From: JAAYZM01 sp964510785
GTDB taxonomy: Bacteria; Actinomycetota; Actinomycetes; Actinomycetales; Cellulomonadaceae
Assembly: GCA_964510785.1 (NCBI GenBank)
Contig: CAZECM010000005.1
Span: 18,746-82,745, forward strand
Length of the DNA stretch: 64,000 bases
Reading direction: 5' to 3'
Below the pieces are notes generated by a model. It did no database searches. It was given only the letters and a program-made list of their open reading frames with translations, and had not been told where the DNA came from. Positions 8,265 to 18,745 of the stretch are shown in pieces (the stretch's first letter is position 1; each line of letters opens with the position of its first letter). Both the position numbers and the translations under genes were made by a program.

Positions 8265-11200
8265 TCATGGCCAGTTGCTCGTGCCGTACGCGGTGCCGTC
8301 GATGAGCACGCGCACCTGGTGATTCAGGCCGTGGTTGCCGTAGAAGCACAGCAGGTTGAAGGCACCCGTCGTGGGCACCGAGTAGCGGTTGCTCGTCCCG
8401 CCGAAGGAGCGCCAGCTGCCCGACGGCGACTTGCCCTGGCACACGATGACCCGCGAGCCCGGGTTGTGCCAGTTCTCGACGTTGACGCGGAACAGGTCGC
8501 AGCCGCTCGAGCAGCCCGCGCCCGAGCCGGGCGGGCCCACCGTGATCCAGACGCGTTCGACGGGCGGCGGCGGCTCGGGCTGGGACGTCGCCGAGGCGGT
8601 CGCCTCCGCGGAGACCAGACCTTCCTCGTCGACCGCGCGCACCGTGATCGTCGCCGACGTGGAGTAGCCCACGGTGACGTTGCGCGAGCCCGTGACGGCG
8701 ACGTTCTCCCACTGACCCGAGCCGACCTTGATCTCCATGCGGGCCAACGGGCGGCCGTTCGTGCCGCCCGAGCTCCACGAGAAGCTCACGACGCGGTCAC
8801 CGCCGCTCGCCGAGACGGTCGGGCGCGGTGGCGTGCCGTAGGGCGTCACGGCGTTCGACGCCGAGCTCTGCCCGGCCGAGCCTCCCGCGTTCACGGGCTC
8901 GACGGTGAACCGGTACGCCGTGCCGTTCGTCAGCCCCGTCACGGTCACGGTGGTCTGGCTCGTCGAGTCGACCACGACGTTGCCGTTCGCCCGCACGCGG
9001 TACGTCACAGGGTTGCCGTTGGCCGCCGCGGCGGTCCACGTCACGCGCGCCCGCTGCGAGGTCGACCCCGAGACGAGCGAGGCGGTGGGGGTGCCCGCGG
9101 GGCCGGGGCGGCCGAAGGGCGTGACCGCCTCCGAGGCGGGCGAGCTCCCGGAGAACCCGGCCTTGTTCCGCGCGCGCACCGCGAAGGTGTACGTGCCGGA
9201 GACCTCGAGACCCGTCACGGTCTGCTGCGTACCGCTCACCTGGACGGTGCGCACGAGCGCACCACCTTCGAGCACGTCGAGCTCGTACCCGGCGACCGTG
9301 TCACCGTTGTTGGCCGGCTCCGTCCAGCGCACGTCGATCTCGCCGCCGAGCGGGGTGTCGATGCGGCTCGCGCTCGGCTCGCCGGGAGCGTCCGGCACGC
9401 CCGCGGGGATCTCGCCGAGGGAGTACTCGGAGAAGTCGGACGGCTCGGGCGCGGAGTTGTGCGCCATGACGCGCACCTTGTACTCCGTGCCGTTGACGAG
9501 ACCGTCCCACACGGTAGAGGTGCCCGCGACGTGCGCCTTCTGCACCTGGCCCGAAGGCGGGGCGGGCGAGATCTCGATCGTGACGTCCACGATCGGGGAA
9601 CGGTCCGAGTAGGTCTGGTTGACCCAGGTGACCTCGAGCGAGCCGTCGCCGAACGTGAGGCTCGGCGCGGCGGGCGGGTCGGGCCGCTCGTCGGGGCGAG
9701 CGGGGGCCGAGGGGGGCGAGGGGTCGGAAGGCCCGACGTCGTTGTGCGCCACCACCGTGAACGTGTACTCGACGTCGTTCGTGAGGCCCTCGAGCGTGCA
9801 CGTCGTCGTCGGGCACGTGAACGTCGTGCCGTCCGAGGCCGCCACCTCGTAGCGCGTGATGACCGAGCCGTTGTTGACGGGCGGCGACCACGAGAGCACG
9901 ACGGTGCGCGAGCGAACGCTCTCGACGAGCGGCGCCGCCATCTCGCCGGGCCGGCCGAGCACCGTGAGCTCGATGCGCCCGTCGACGTTGCGGTCGGGGT
10001 CCTGGGTCGCGTCCGCGACGGTGTAGCGGGCCGTGAGGGTGCCGACGAAGGTGGCGGACGGCGTGACGACGACGTCGTTCCCGCTCACCGTGACGGTGCC
10101 CTCCCCCGTGTCGAGCTGCGCGCTGAGCAGCACGAGGGGCTCGCCGTCGAAGGGGCTCCTGTCGTTCGTGAGCACGTCGATCGTGACCGGCTCGCCCTGG
10201 TGCACGTCCTCGCGACGATCGAGGTTGACCGTCGCGAGCGGCCTGCGCGAGGACAGCACCTCGATGTCCACGCGCGCGAGCACCGGTTCGGCCTCGCCGT
10301 CGGACACCGAGATCGTTGCACGTGCCTTCGTACCCTTCGGCACGTCGTTCGAGGCGGTGACCGTGAGGACCGTGCCCTCGAGGCGCGTCTCGAGCCCGCC
10401 GCCCGGGGAGTCCACGAGCGCGAACGTCAGGGGGTCTCCGTCGTCGTCGGACGCGTACGGCGCGAGGTCGAGCGACTCGGACGTGCCGACCTCGACGCCC
10501 ATGCCCGCGCCGCGGGCCGTGGGCGGGGCGTTGACCTCGGGGCGCGGGAGCACCGTGATGGGCAGGGAGAGGACGGCCGTCTGGGTGCTCGGGTCGTCCT
10601 GCGGGCCGTCGCCCACCTCGAAGGAGATCGCCGCTGGCCCCACGTAGTCCTGCTCGGAGACGTAGCTCAGCGTCTGGTGGTCCACGGCCGCGCCCGTGCC
10701 GCGCACCGCCGTGACCTTGCCGGCCTCGGTGAGCCCCATCGTGCGCCCGTCGGCGACCACGACGTAGTTCCTCAGGTCGATGCGTAGCTCGTCGCCCGAG
10801 AGGACGCTCAGCTCGGGGCCGCCCGCACGCAGCGCGGGGGGAAGGTCGGTGATGCCTGGGACCAGCACGAACGCGCTCGCCGTCAGGCCGTCCTGGTCCG
10901 TGATGCTGTAGGGGATGATCTGCGCGGCCTCGGTGAGCGTGACCTTGACGGAGCCGTCGGGCGAGACGCTCGCGAGCGGGAGGCCGTCGGGGCCGGTGCC
11001 GAGCGTCTCGGGCAGGCTCACCTCGAGCTCGTCGACGAAGCCGTCCGGGTCGTCGTCGTTGTCGAGCACGGGCACGTCCACCGTGTCCTTGCCGACCACG
11101 TCGGCCACGCCGAACTCGTCGTCGAGCGCCACGGGGCGACGCAGGGGGGCCGTGCCGGACACGTCGATCGTGAGCGCCCCGACGGCCCGGGCACCGAACG

Positions 11201-14200
11201 AGTCGGCGATCGCGTAGTAGAGCGTGTAGGCGCCGGGCTCGGCCGGGGCGCGCACGAGCACGCGGTCGTGGGCGATGCTCGCCTCGAGGCCGTCGGGCAC
11301 CTCGAGCCCGTCCGCGACGAGCCGCACCTGGTCGCCCTCGGGGTCCACGTCGTTGAGGAGTACCGGCACCGCGACGAGCCGCTCCGGCCGCACGTACACG
11401 ACGTCGTCGACGGCGAGCGGGGCGAGGTTCGTCTCGGACGCCGGGGCGATGCCGACCGTGATGGTCGCGGTGGCCCTCGCGCCGAGCGCGTCCGCGACGC
11501 GGTACCGGAACGTGTCCGTCCCCGTGCTCGTCGCGTTCGCCTCGTAGTCGATCCAGCCCGGGCCGAACCCGGTGACGCGGCCCTTGCTCGGTGCGGTGTC
11601 GAGGCCCAGGAGGCTCACGCGGTCGCCGTCAGGGTCGAGGCCCGCCGTGGGGACCGGGATACGGATCGTCGAGCCCGCGAGCGCGCGGGCCTCGAGGTCG
11701 CGCGGGCGCGGAGGCAGGTTGTGCTCGGGGTCCGCGGCCCGGACGTGAATCGTCACCTGTGCCGAGTCCTTCTGGCCCTGCGGGTCCACGACCTCGTACA
11801 CGGCGCGCACCGTGCGGGCGTCCGGTCCCGCGTGGAAGCGGATCGAGTCGTTCGTCGTGAAGATCAGCCCGTCCTCTGCGTCGGGCACCTCGACGAGCTC
11901 GGGCACGAGCTCGATGACGGCGTTGTCCGGGTGCTCGTCGTTGGCGAGCACGGGGATCGTGACGATGTCCCCGGCGCGCACGACGGCGTCGTCGGGGTTG
12001 GCCTGGGGCGGGCGCAGCACCTCGGGCGCCGGCACGGGCATGACGAGCACCTCGCCGACGGCGGACGCGAGGCCGTTCGACACCGAGTACCGCAGCGACG
12101 TCGGACCCTCGAGCGCGCGCACGGCCGTGATGCGCACGAGGTGGTGGTCGACGACCTCGACGCTCAGACCGGCCATCGGGTCGACCTCGACGGACTGCAG
12201 CACGAGCACGCCGCCCGCCGGGTCGTAGTCGTTCGCGAGGACCTCGACGAGCACCGAGCCGTCGGCGGGCAGGAGCGCGGTGTCCTTGACGGCCACGGGC
12301 GGGGTCGTCTCGTCCGACGGTGCGACGACGTCGACACGGATGAGGCCGAGCGTCGAGGACGGCCCGTCCGTGACGAGGTAGGTCAGGTAGTAGACGCGCT
12401 CGACGTCGGACGTGAGCGTGACCGTGCCCACGTCGAAGTCCATCGTGAGCTGGGCCGGCGGCGCCTCGTCGACGCGCGCGAGTCGCAGCTCGTCACCGTT
12501 CGGGTCGGTGTCGTTGAGGAGCGGCTCGATGACGACCGGCTGTCCCACCGTCGTCGTCGCGTGGTCCACGCGGGCGACGGGCGGCTGCTGGTCGTCGAGC
12601 ACCTCGACCCACACCGTGCCCTCGGTCTCGGCGATCCCGTCGCTCACGGTGATCGCGACCGCCTTGCGGCCCAGCTCGGTGCCCGCGTCGCGGAACGTGA
12701 GGGTGCCGTCGGGCATGAAGCGCACCTCGTCGCCCGCGGCCGCGGTGCGCGCCAAGACGAGAACGAGGTCGTCACCGTCCGGGTCCGCCCAGTCCTCGAG
12801 CACGCGCGCGGTGACCTCGGCGCCGCGCGCGACGACGAGGTCGCGCTCGCGCTCGCGCGTCGGTGGGCCGTTGCGGTCCCAGCCGTGCACCTCGAGCCTG
12901 ACGTTGGCCGAGTCGGTGCCGTTCTCGCGGCCGTCGTCGACGGTGTAGCTGAAGGAGGCTGAGCCCGTCGCGTCCTCGGGAACCACGACCTGGAGCGCGG
13001 CCCCGCCGTAGACGGCCTGCACGGGTCCGATCGACGTCGTCGCCGTGTCGGGGCTCGCGACGAGCGCGTCGCCGTCGGGGTCGGCGTCGTTGTCGAGCAC
13101 GCGCAGGATCGTCGAGCGGCCCGGGCGCACCCCGAACGCGTCGGCCTCCGCGACGGGCGGGCGGTTCGCCTTGTCCCGGTCGAGCATCGGGTCGCGCGTC
13201 GTGTCGGGGATCGCGTCGGCGTCCTCCTGCTGCTCACCCTCCGAGGGCAGCACGTCCGACCAGTCGTCGAACAGCTCGTAGTTCTCGCTCGCGAGCCACA
13301 CCGAGCCGAGGCTGAGCTCGTTGAGGATGACGTAGTCGTGGTTGACGCGGTAGACGAGCTCGCCCGCCGTCGCTCCCTCGAGGCTCTGCACGAGGTCCGC
13401 CGCGTCACCCGTGCAGTCGCGCGCGACGCGCTGCGAGCCGGTCCACGCGCCGTACGCGCAGCCCGCGAGGTACACGGGCGCGGCGGGGGAACCGCTGCCC
13501 TGCGAGTCGAGCCGCGCGGCCGCGCCCCCGCCGAGGGGCTGGGTCACGAGCTGCGCGGCGTCGGCGTAGACGACGGCGCCGGTCACGGGCCCGGGCTGCT
13601 GCAGCACGAGCAGCTCCGCTCCGGGGGCGTCGGCGCGCTTGCCACCCGGCAGGTACAGCTCGGCGGCGGTCCGGTTGAGCACGACGGCGTCGGGCCCGAC
13701 CGCCGTGATCGCGAGCACGTCGTTCGGGTCCGCCCCCGTGAGCTCCGTGACGAGGGGCTCGGTGCCCGCGCCGGGGGCGATCGTGCGGAGCTCGCCCCCG
13801 GCGGCGACGTGCACCGTGCCGTCGAGCGCCACCGCGAGCGCGCCGTCGTCGAGCCCCGTGAGCGTCGGCTCCGTGGCGTCGGCGGAGAAGCTCGCGACGG
13901 TGTCCGCGGGCATGACCCACAGCATCCCGGCGGCGGGGTCGAGGATCGCGACGATGCCGCCACCGAGACCCACCTGGGCGTCGGCACCCACGCCCGCCGT
14001 GCCGCGCAGCACGAGGTTGGCGGGGTCCACGGGGCTGATCGCCTCGCCGCCGAGGTCGCGCGCGAGGACGCGCTGGTCCTGCTGCAGCACGTCGAAGTCC
14101 GAGGAGCCGAGCGTCACCGCGCCGTCGACGACCTTCGCCGCGACGTTGAAGCGGCCCACGAGGTTGTCCTGCTGGCGCGTGACCCAGATGCCGGAGTCGT

Positions 14201-14333
14201 TGAGCTGGACGTCCGTGGTCGGCACGCCGTCGTTCGTCAGGGCGACCGCCACGAGGGTCGTGGCGAACAGGGCGAGCGTCGAGACCGAGGCCGCCGTCCG
14301 CCCACGCCGACGCAGACCCGTCAGTACTCCCAC
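8265..14333 (-). CDS. Giant secreted Ig-like/cadherin-like and fibronectin III protein
   Basis: A 2022-residue surface or secreted protein, first gene of the operon. It has a basic N-terminus and one hydrophobic segment (about 12-36), then a propeller-like region (about 60-380). About ten tandem cadherin-like/Ig domains follow (about 390-1460), with recurring phrases such as NDxDPDGDxL and VRV at 90-100 residue spacing. About five fibronectin type III domains (1465-1915) and a C-terminal module of about 100 residues with CSSGC and WHNPGSRVIVC complete it. Such proteins head MoxR/DUF58/kinase clusters in Micrococcales and may be clients of those genes (inference). The start is GTG at 14331-14333. 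The stop lies 52 bases before MoxR. Confidence 0.9.
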   Translation of the reverse strand: MGVLTGLRRRGRTAASVSTLALFATTLVAVALTNDGVPTTDVQLNDSGIWVTRQQDNLVGRFNVAAKVVDGAVTLGSSDFDVLQQDQRVLARDLGGEAISPVDPANLVLRGTAGVGADAQVGLGGGIVAILDPAAGMLWVMPADTVASFSADATEPTLTGLDDGALAVALDGTVHVAAGGELRTIAPGAGTEPLVTELTGADPNDVLAITAVGPDAVVLNRTAAELYLPGGKRADAPGAELLVLQQPGPVTGAVVYADAAQLVTQPLGGGAAARLDSQGSGSPAAPVYLAGCAYGAWTGSQRVARDCTGDAADLVQSLEGATAGELVYRVNHDYVILNELSLGSVWLASENYELFDDWSDVLPSEGEQQEDADAIPDTTRDPMLDRDKANRPPVAEADAFGVRPGRSTILRVLDNDADPDGDALVASPDTATTSIGPVQAVYGGAALQVVVPEDATGSASFSYTVDDGRENGTDSANVRLEVHGWDRNGPPTRERERDLVVARGAEVTARVLEDWADPDGDDLVLVLARTAAAGDEVRFMPDGTLTFRDAGTELGRKAVAITVSDGIAETEGTVWVEVLDDQQPPVARVDHATTTVGQPVVIEPLLNDTDPNGDELRLARVDEAPPAQLTMDFDVGTVTLTSDVERVYYLTYLVTDGPSSTLGLIRVDVVAPSDETTPPVAVKDTALLPADGSVLVEVLANDYDPAGGVLVLQSVEVDPMAGLSVEVVDHHLVRITAVRALEGPTSLRYSVSNGLASAVGEVLVMPVPAPEVLRPPQANPDDAVVRAGDIVTIPVLANDEHPDNAVIELVPELVEVPDAEDGLIFTTNDSIRFHAGPDARTVRAVYEVVDPQGQKDSAQVTIHVRAADPEHNLPPRPRDLEARALAGSTIRIPVPTAGLDPDGDRVSLLGLDTAPSKGRVTGFGPGWIDYEANATSTGTDTFRYRVADALGARATATITVGIAPASETNLAPLAVDDVVYVRPERLVAVPVLLNDVDPEGDQVRLVADGLEVPDGLEASIAHDRVLVRAPAEPGAYTLYYAIADSFGARAVGALTIDVSGTAPLRRPVALDDEFGVADVVGKDTVDVPVLDNDDDPDGFVDELEVSLPETLGTGPDGLPLASVSPDGSVKVTLTEAAQIIPYSITDQDGLTASAFVLVPGITDLPPALRAGGPELSVLSGDELRIDLRNYVVVADGRTMGLTEAGKVTAVRGTGAAVDHQTLSYVSEQDYVGPAAISFEVGDGPQDDPSTQTAVLSLPITVLPRPEVNAPPTARGAGMGVEVGTSESLDLAPYASDDDGDPLTFALVDSPGGGLETRLEGTVLTVTASNDVPKGTKARATISVSDGEAEPVLARVDIEVLSSRRPLATVNLDRREDVHQGEPVTIDVLTNDRSPFDGEPLVLLSAQLDTGEGTVTVSGNDVVVTPSATFVGTLTARYTVADATQDPDRNVDGRIELTVLGRPGEMAAPLVESVRSRTVVLSWSPPVNNGSVITRYEVAASDGTTFTCPTTTCTLEGLTNDVEYTFTVVAHNDVGPSDPSPPSAPARPDERPDPPAAPSLTFGDGSLEVTWVNQTYSDRSPIVDVTIEISPAPPSGQVQKAHVAGTSTVWDGLVNGTEYKVRVMAHNSAPEPSDFSEYSLGEIPAGVPDAPGEPSASRIDTPLGGEIDVRWTEPANNGDTVAGYELDVLEGGALVRTVQVSGTQQTVTGLEVSGTYTFAVRARNKAGFSGSSPASEAVTPFGRPGPAGTPTASLVSGSTSQRARVTWTAAAANGNPVTYRVRANGNVVVDSTSQTTVTVTGLTNGTAYRFTVEPVNAGGSAGQSSASNAVTPYGTPPRPTVSASGGDRVVSFSWSSGGTNGRPLARMEIKVGSGQWENVAVTGSRNVTVGYSTSATITVRAVDEEGLVSAEATASATSQPEPPPPVERVWITVGPPGSGAGCSSGCDLFRVNVENWHNPGSRVIVCQGKSPSGSWRSFGGTSNRYSVPTTGAFNLLCFYGNHGLNHQVRVLIDGTAYGTSNWP
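9950..13165 (-). repeat. Coding repeat array: cadherin-like/Ig domains
   Basis: This part of the giant surface protein is a tandem series of roughly 90-100 residue domains. Each opens with a phrase like PPVAxxDxxxVRPG and contains an acidic, calcium-cadherin-like NDxDPDGD motif. The units are diverged, so the repeat shows in protein more than in DNA. Confidence 0.75.
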
Positions 14334-14467
14334 CTAGCGGCTCCCGACCTCGACCTACGCGTGCTCCCGTCCGACCGGGACCCGGTGAGCGACCCACAGG
14401 GTACGCATCTCGGATGAACACACCATTGCACCGCATGTACCTTAACCGGACAACGGCGCCCCCACGA

Positions 14468-14483
14468 TGGGGACTACTCCCCA
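14468..14483. promoter_or_regulatory. Inverted repeat in divergent promoter region
   Basis: TGGGGA-CTAC-TCCCCA, a 6-base inverted repeat with a 4-base spacer. It lies in the 244-base region between the giant surface-protein operon (leftward) and the LuxR-type regulator (rightward). It could be an operator for one or both genes; that role is inferred from position only. Nothing else clear is seen in this intergenic region. Confidence 0.4.
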
Positions 14484-14577
14484 CCGGACACCCGCCGCGG
14501 GCCGCGCTCGCCTGGCGGTACCTTCGACCTGTACGAACCGGCGGGTCAGATCCCCGAGGTCACGAAGGAGGACGCGC

Positions 14578-17037
14578 GTGACGAGAGGCGCGCGGCACGA
14601 CGGCGAGCGCTGGCTCGAGGTCGACGTCGCGGCGGAGCTCGCGCGGTCGGACACGCTCGCGCCCCTCACCGTGCTCGCCACCCTCCCAGGCTGGGGGCGC
14701 ACCACGTGGATGCGGCAGGTGCGCACGCACCTCGAGGCGTCCGGGACCGGCGCCTCGGTGTGGCTCGGTTCGCGCGCCGCGGTGGTCCGCTTCCTCGCCG
14801 AGCGCAGCCACGGCCCCGTCACGGTGTTCGTCGACGACGTCCTCGAGGCGTGGGACGACCCGCTGTGGCTCGACGTCGCCCGCGCGCTGCGGGACGAGCC
14901 CGGCACCCGCTTCGTGATCTCGTCGCTCGACCTGCCGCCCGAGGGCCTCGCGGCCGAGGTGCGCGTGCTCGACGAGCGCGACCTGAGCCTGACGACCGAG
15001 CAGGTGCGCGAGCTCGCCCGGCGCAACGCACCCGACTCTCCGCCGGAGCTGTTCACGACACTGCCCGCCCGGACGCTGACGTGCGCGACCCTCGTGCGCC
15101 GCCACGTCGAGCGCCTCGGCCGCTCGGGGCAGCACGAGGCGTGGCCGAGCCCCGACGGCCCGCTCGAGCTCGCCCTCCTTGCTCAGCTCGAGGCGACCGG
15201 GTCCCCCGCTCGAGACCACAGCGTCATGCTGCGGCTCCTCACGAGTGCCCGGGCGCTGCGCCGCGCGACCCCCGAGATGCTCGCGGCGTCAGGGATCGGT
15301 CCGGCCCGTGAGGTCGCCGCGAACTTCGCCCGCCTCGCGGCGTACCCCTTCGGGGTGGTCGAGCCCGACGACGAGACCGGCCAGGATGCCTTCGAGTGGT
15401 CGGACCGGGCCTGGGCCACGCCGTCGGCGACGACGAGCGACGCCCCACGGCGTGCCCTGCTGACAGCCTCGCTGCGCACGACCCAGGACGCCGGGCACGT
15501 CACGCTGCCGCTGTACTACCTCCTCGAGCTCGGCGACCTCGACGCTGCCGAGGCGCTCGTGCACGCGAACCTCAGGCTGTTCCTCCTGGCGACCCACCGC
15601 GTCACGTACCAAGCGCTGCTCGACGCGCCGTGGCCGCGGCTCGCCGCGCACCCGAACCTCTTGCTCCTGCTCGCCGAGCTGCACGTGCGCCGGACCGGCG
15701 CCGCCGGGCCTTCGGCGAAGTACCTCGAGCGTGCCCGCGAGCTGCTCGAGGACCGGACCGCGACGAGCGTGTTCGAGGAGTACCGGCTCGCGTGCCGGTC
15801 GCTGTTCGCCGCCGTCGGCCTCGGCGACCGGGCGCGCACGCGGGAGGGCCTCGACCGCGTCACCGCGATGCTCGCCGACGAGACCGCGACCGGGCTGCCT
15901 TCCGTCGCGACGCACGACGACGACGTCCGGGCGCACCTGGGCGCCGAGCTGTACCTCCCGTTCTGGGCCGCGACGCAGACCGACGACCACGCGCTCGCCC
16001 TGCGCCTCGCCACCCTGATGCGCACGTACGCCAACCCGAGCAGCCCGACGGCGATCGCCGAGCACATGACCGCCCTGACGGAGGAGGTGTTCTGCGGCGC
16101 CACGGGCGACCCGAGCGACGCGCAGCCGGGCGGCGGAGGGCACACCGACCCAGTACTCCTGATCGAGACCGGCGCGGACTCCGAGGCGCTCGGCTTCGCC
16201 CGGATGCTGTCCGCCCGCAAGAGCACGTCACCATCGCGCTCGGCCCTGGAGGCGCTCGTCCTGCTCGTCCAAGCGCTCACGGGACCCCAGGACCTGCACC
16301 GGGGCGACATCCGCGAAGCGCTCGACCGCAGCAGCGCCTTCTGGCAGGACGGGATGCCGAGCACGTTCCTCTCGGCCGCAGCCTCGCTGGCCTACCTCGC
16401 GCTCGGCGACGCCGTGGCGGCGCGGCAGTGCCTCCGCCACGCGCACGACGACGACTGGTTCACCCTGACGGCCCAAGCGGTGTGGCACCTGACCCTCCAC
16501 GACCCCGAGTCCGCCGCGACCGTGCTGCAGTCCGCGCGCAACGCGTGCGAGGCCCCCCGGGCGCGCGCGGTGACAGAGGTCCTCACCGCGGTGACCCAGG
16601 CGCAGCTCGGGCACCTGGACACCGCGGTGGCCCGGCTCGAGTCGGTGGCGCACGAGCTCGGAGGCGGCCTCGTGCGCTTCGCCCTGCGCCTCGTCACGGA
16701 CGACGACTTCACGCAGCTCACCTCTGCCGCCGCACCGGCGAGCACCCCGCTCGCGACGATCCTCACGGCCGCGCTCGACGACACCCGGACGCTGCGCCGC
16801 CTCGAGTCGCTCCGGCTGAGCTGGGCGGAACGTGAGACGGTCGCGCTGCTGCGCGCGGGGTACACCAACCCCCAGATCGCCAAGCACCGGTTCGTCACCC
16901 TCAACACGGTGCGCACCCAGCTGCGCATGCTCTTCCGCAAGCTCGGCGCCACGAACCGCACGCACGCCGTCGCCCGCGCCGAACAGCTCGGGCTCACCGA
17001 CGACCTGCCCGTCGTCCCGCCGGCGCCGGAGCGGTAG
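14578..17037 (+). CDS. LuxR-family transcriptional regulator with N-terminal ATPase-like domain
   Basis: An 819-residue cytosolic regulator of the large LuxR (LAL/MalT-like) class. A P-loop-like segment near residues 35-50 reads PGWGRTTW, with Arg where Walker A normally has Lys. A Walker B-like VTVFVDDV lies near 82-90, the middle is helical (TPR-like), and the C-terminus is a LuxR helix-turn-helix (LSWAERETVALLRAGYTNPQ... NTVRTQLRMLFRKL). The GTG at 14578 is chosen because GAAGGAGG lies 6 bases upstream; a longer frame to 14467 has no such site. It is divergent from the surface-protein operon, which is its obvious candidate target. The substituted lysine makes ATP binding uncertain. Confidence 0.9.
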   Translation: MTRGARHDGERWLEVDVAAELARSDTLAPLTVLATLPGWGRTTWMRQVRTHLEASGTGASVWLGSRAAVVRFLAERSHGPVTVFVDDVLEAWDDPLWLDVARALRDEPGTRFVISSLDLPPEGLAAEVRVLDERDLSLTTEQVRELARRNAPDSPPELFTTLPARTLTCATLVRRHVERLGRSGQHEAWPSPDGPLELALLAQLEATGSPARDHSVMLRLLTSARALRRATPEMLAASGIGPAREVAANFARLAAYPFGVVEPDDETGQDAFEWSDRAWATPSATTSDAPRRALLTASLRTTQDAGHVTLPLYYLLELGDLDAAEALVHANLRLFLLATHRVTYQALLDAPWPRLAAHPNLLLLLAELHVRRTGAAGPSAKYLERARELLEDRTATSVFEEYRLACRSLFAAVGLGDRARTREGLDRVTAMLADETATGLPSVATHDDDVRAHLGAELYLPFWAATQTDDHALALRLATLMRTYANPSSPTAIAEHMTALTEEVFCGATGDPSDAQPGGGGHTDPVLLIETGADSEALGFARMLSARKSTSPSRSALEALVLLVQALTGPQDLHRGDIREALDRSSAFWQDGMPSTFLSAAASLAYLALGDAVAARQCLRHAHDDDWFTLTAQAVWHLTLHDPESAATVLQSARNACEAPRARAVTEVLTAVTQAQLGHLDTAVARLESVAHELGGGLVRFALRLVTDDDFTQLTSAAAPASTPLATILTAALDDTRTLRRLESLRLSWAERETVALLRAGYTNPQIAKHRFVTLNTVRTQLRMLFRKLGATNRTHAVARAEQLGLTDDLPVVPPAPER

Positions 17038-17071
17038 CCGCCCGGGCCACCGGCGGCGCCGGCACGCTTCC

Positions 17072-18745
17072 CTAGATGCTCACGGGCGAGCCGGGCCCCC
17101 ACGGGATGCCGAGCGCGAACCACCCGACGAACAGCAGCGTCCATGCGAGCAGGATCCACATCGCGTACGGGAGCATGAGCGCGATGATCGTGCCGATGCC
17201 GGCGTTCTTCTTGTAGCGCTGCGCCACCGTGACCATGAACGGCAGGTACACCATGAGCGGGGTCAGCACGTTGACGGGCGAGTCACCCACCCGGTAGGCC
17301 GCGAGCAGCGTCTGGGGCGCGACGTCGAGCGAGGCGAAGATCGGGATGAAGACCGGCGCGAAGATGACCCACTTGGGGACGAGCCCCGGGAGGATGAAGT
17401 CCAGCAGCACGATGACGAGGATGAACGCCACGAGCAGCACGATCGCGGGGACGTTCGCCTCTTCGAGCAGGCCCGCAGCCGAGACGGCCGCGACCGTGGG
17501 CAGGTTGGTCCAGTTGAACAGGGCGATGAACTGGGCGATCATCAGGAACATCAGCAGCAGGCCGCCGAGGCTCGCGAAGGTCTTGGCGATCGCGCCGACC
17601 GCCGCGTCCCCGCCCTGGAGCGTCTTCGCGCCCTTGCCGTAGGCGACGCCGCACACGAGGAACGCGACGGAGATGATGAAGATCAGGCTCGCCATGAACG
17701 GCGTGGTGCCGATGATGTCGCCGCTCACGGGGTCGCGCAGCGGGGCACCCGGGGGGAGCGTCAGGGCGAGGATCACCGCGACGTAGCCGCCGAGGGCCCA
17801 CGCGGAGAACTTCAGGCCGCGCGACTCGGCGTCGTGGTCGACGGCGGGCTCCTCGCTCGAGGCGCCCGAACCCTCCGCGGGGTTGTACTTCCCGAGCCGC
17901 TTCTCCGTGATGAAGATCGTCACGAGCAGCGTCACGACGGCGAGCACGATCGACGAGACGATCGCGAAGTAGAAGTTCTGGGTCACCTCGATGGTCTCCA
18001 TGCCCGCCGTCGAGAGCACCTCGTTGGTGATCTCGGTGAGCATCGAGTCGGACGGCGTGATGAGCAGGTTCGCCCCGAACACGGCACCGACGCCCGCGAA
18101 GGCGGCCGCGAGGCCCGCGAGCGGATGTCTGCCGACCGAGAGGAACGCCGCCGCGGCGAGCGGCACGAGGATGAGGTACCCGGCGTCGGTCGCGACCGAG
18201 CTGAGCACACCCACGAAGATGAGGATGAACGCGAGCCACTTGGGCGGGGACACCTTGACGACCTTGCGGATGAGCGCGCCCATGAGCCCCGCGTGCTCGG
18301 CCACCCCCACGCCCGCCATCGCGATGAGCACGACCGCCACGACGCCGAAGCCCGCGAAGTTGTCGACGAAGGACGAGAAGAAGAACCGCACGCCGTCGGC
18401 CGAGATGAGGTTGCGGACGTCGAAGGTCTCCTCGGAGACGATGTAGTCGGGGACGACGGCGGGCTCGCCGGTGGTCGAGTCGTAGAGGGTCCAGTTGCCG
18501 CCGAGGTGCTCGTTGATCTGGTTGAACTCGTCGCGCGGGACCTGGATGACGACCTCGTCGGTCACGCTCACGTTGAGCGCGGACAGCAGCGCGGAGAGCA
18601 GCGCGATGAACGCGATGAGATAGACGAACATGAGCGTCGGGTTGGGAACCTTGTTCCCCACGCGCTCGATCCAGTTCAGGAAGCCGGAGGCCTCGGTGCT
18701 CTCGTCGTACACCTCTGCGACGTCCTTAGCCATGTCGTGCCCCAT
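17072..18745 (-). CDS. AbgT-family transporter
   Basis: A 557-residue polytopic membrane protein of the AbgT family, whose members include the E. coli p-aminobenzoyl-glutamate importer and drug-efflux pumps such as MtrF. The N-terminus (FLNWIERVGNKVPNPTLMFVYLIAFI) and the core stretch GVLSSVATDAGYLILVPLAA are characteristic, and length fits the family (500-560). An extracytoplasmic insert follows helix 1. Two starts are possible, ATG at 18743-18745 or at 18731-18733. It stands alone, tail to tail with the regulator gene, only 34 bases away. Whether it imports folate breakdown products or exports sulfonamides cannot be decided from sequence. Confidence 0.92.
   Translation of the reverse strand: MGHDMAKDVAEVYDESTEASGFLNWIERVGNKVPNPTLMFVYLIAFIALLSALLSALNVSVTDEVVIQVPRDEFNQINEHLGGNWTLYDSTTGEPAVVPDYIVSEETFDVRNLISADGVRFFFSSFVDNFAGFGVVAVVLIAMAGVGVAEHAGLMGALIRKVVKVSPPKWLAFILIFVGVLSSVATDAGYLILVPLAAAAFLSVGRHPLAGLAAAFAGVGAVFGANLLITPSDSMLTEITNEVLSTAGMETIEVTQNFYFAIVSSIVLAVVTLLVTIFITEKRLGKYNPAEGSGASSEEPAVDHDAESRGLKFSAWALGGYVAVILALTLPPGAPLRDPVSGDIIGTTPFMASLIFIISVAFLVCGVAYGKGAKTLQGGDAAVGAIAKTFASLGGLLLMFLMIAQFIALFNWTNLPTVAAVSAAGLLEEANVPAIVLLVAFILVIVLLDFILPGLVPKWVIFAPVFIPIFASLDVAPQTLLAAYRVGDSPVNVLTPLMVYLPFMVTVAQRYKKNAGIGTIIALMLPYAMWILLAWTLLFVGWFALGIPWGPGSPVSI

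Noticed and set aside
7983..14417. Plus-strand frames of several hundred codons opposite the giant surface protein
   Set aside because: Composition is that of antisense GC-rich sequence, while the minus strand shows ordered Ig and fibronectin domains.
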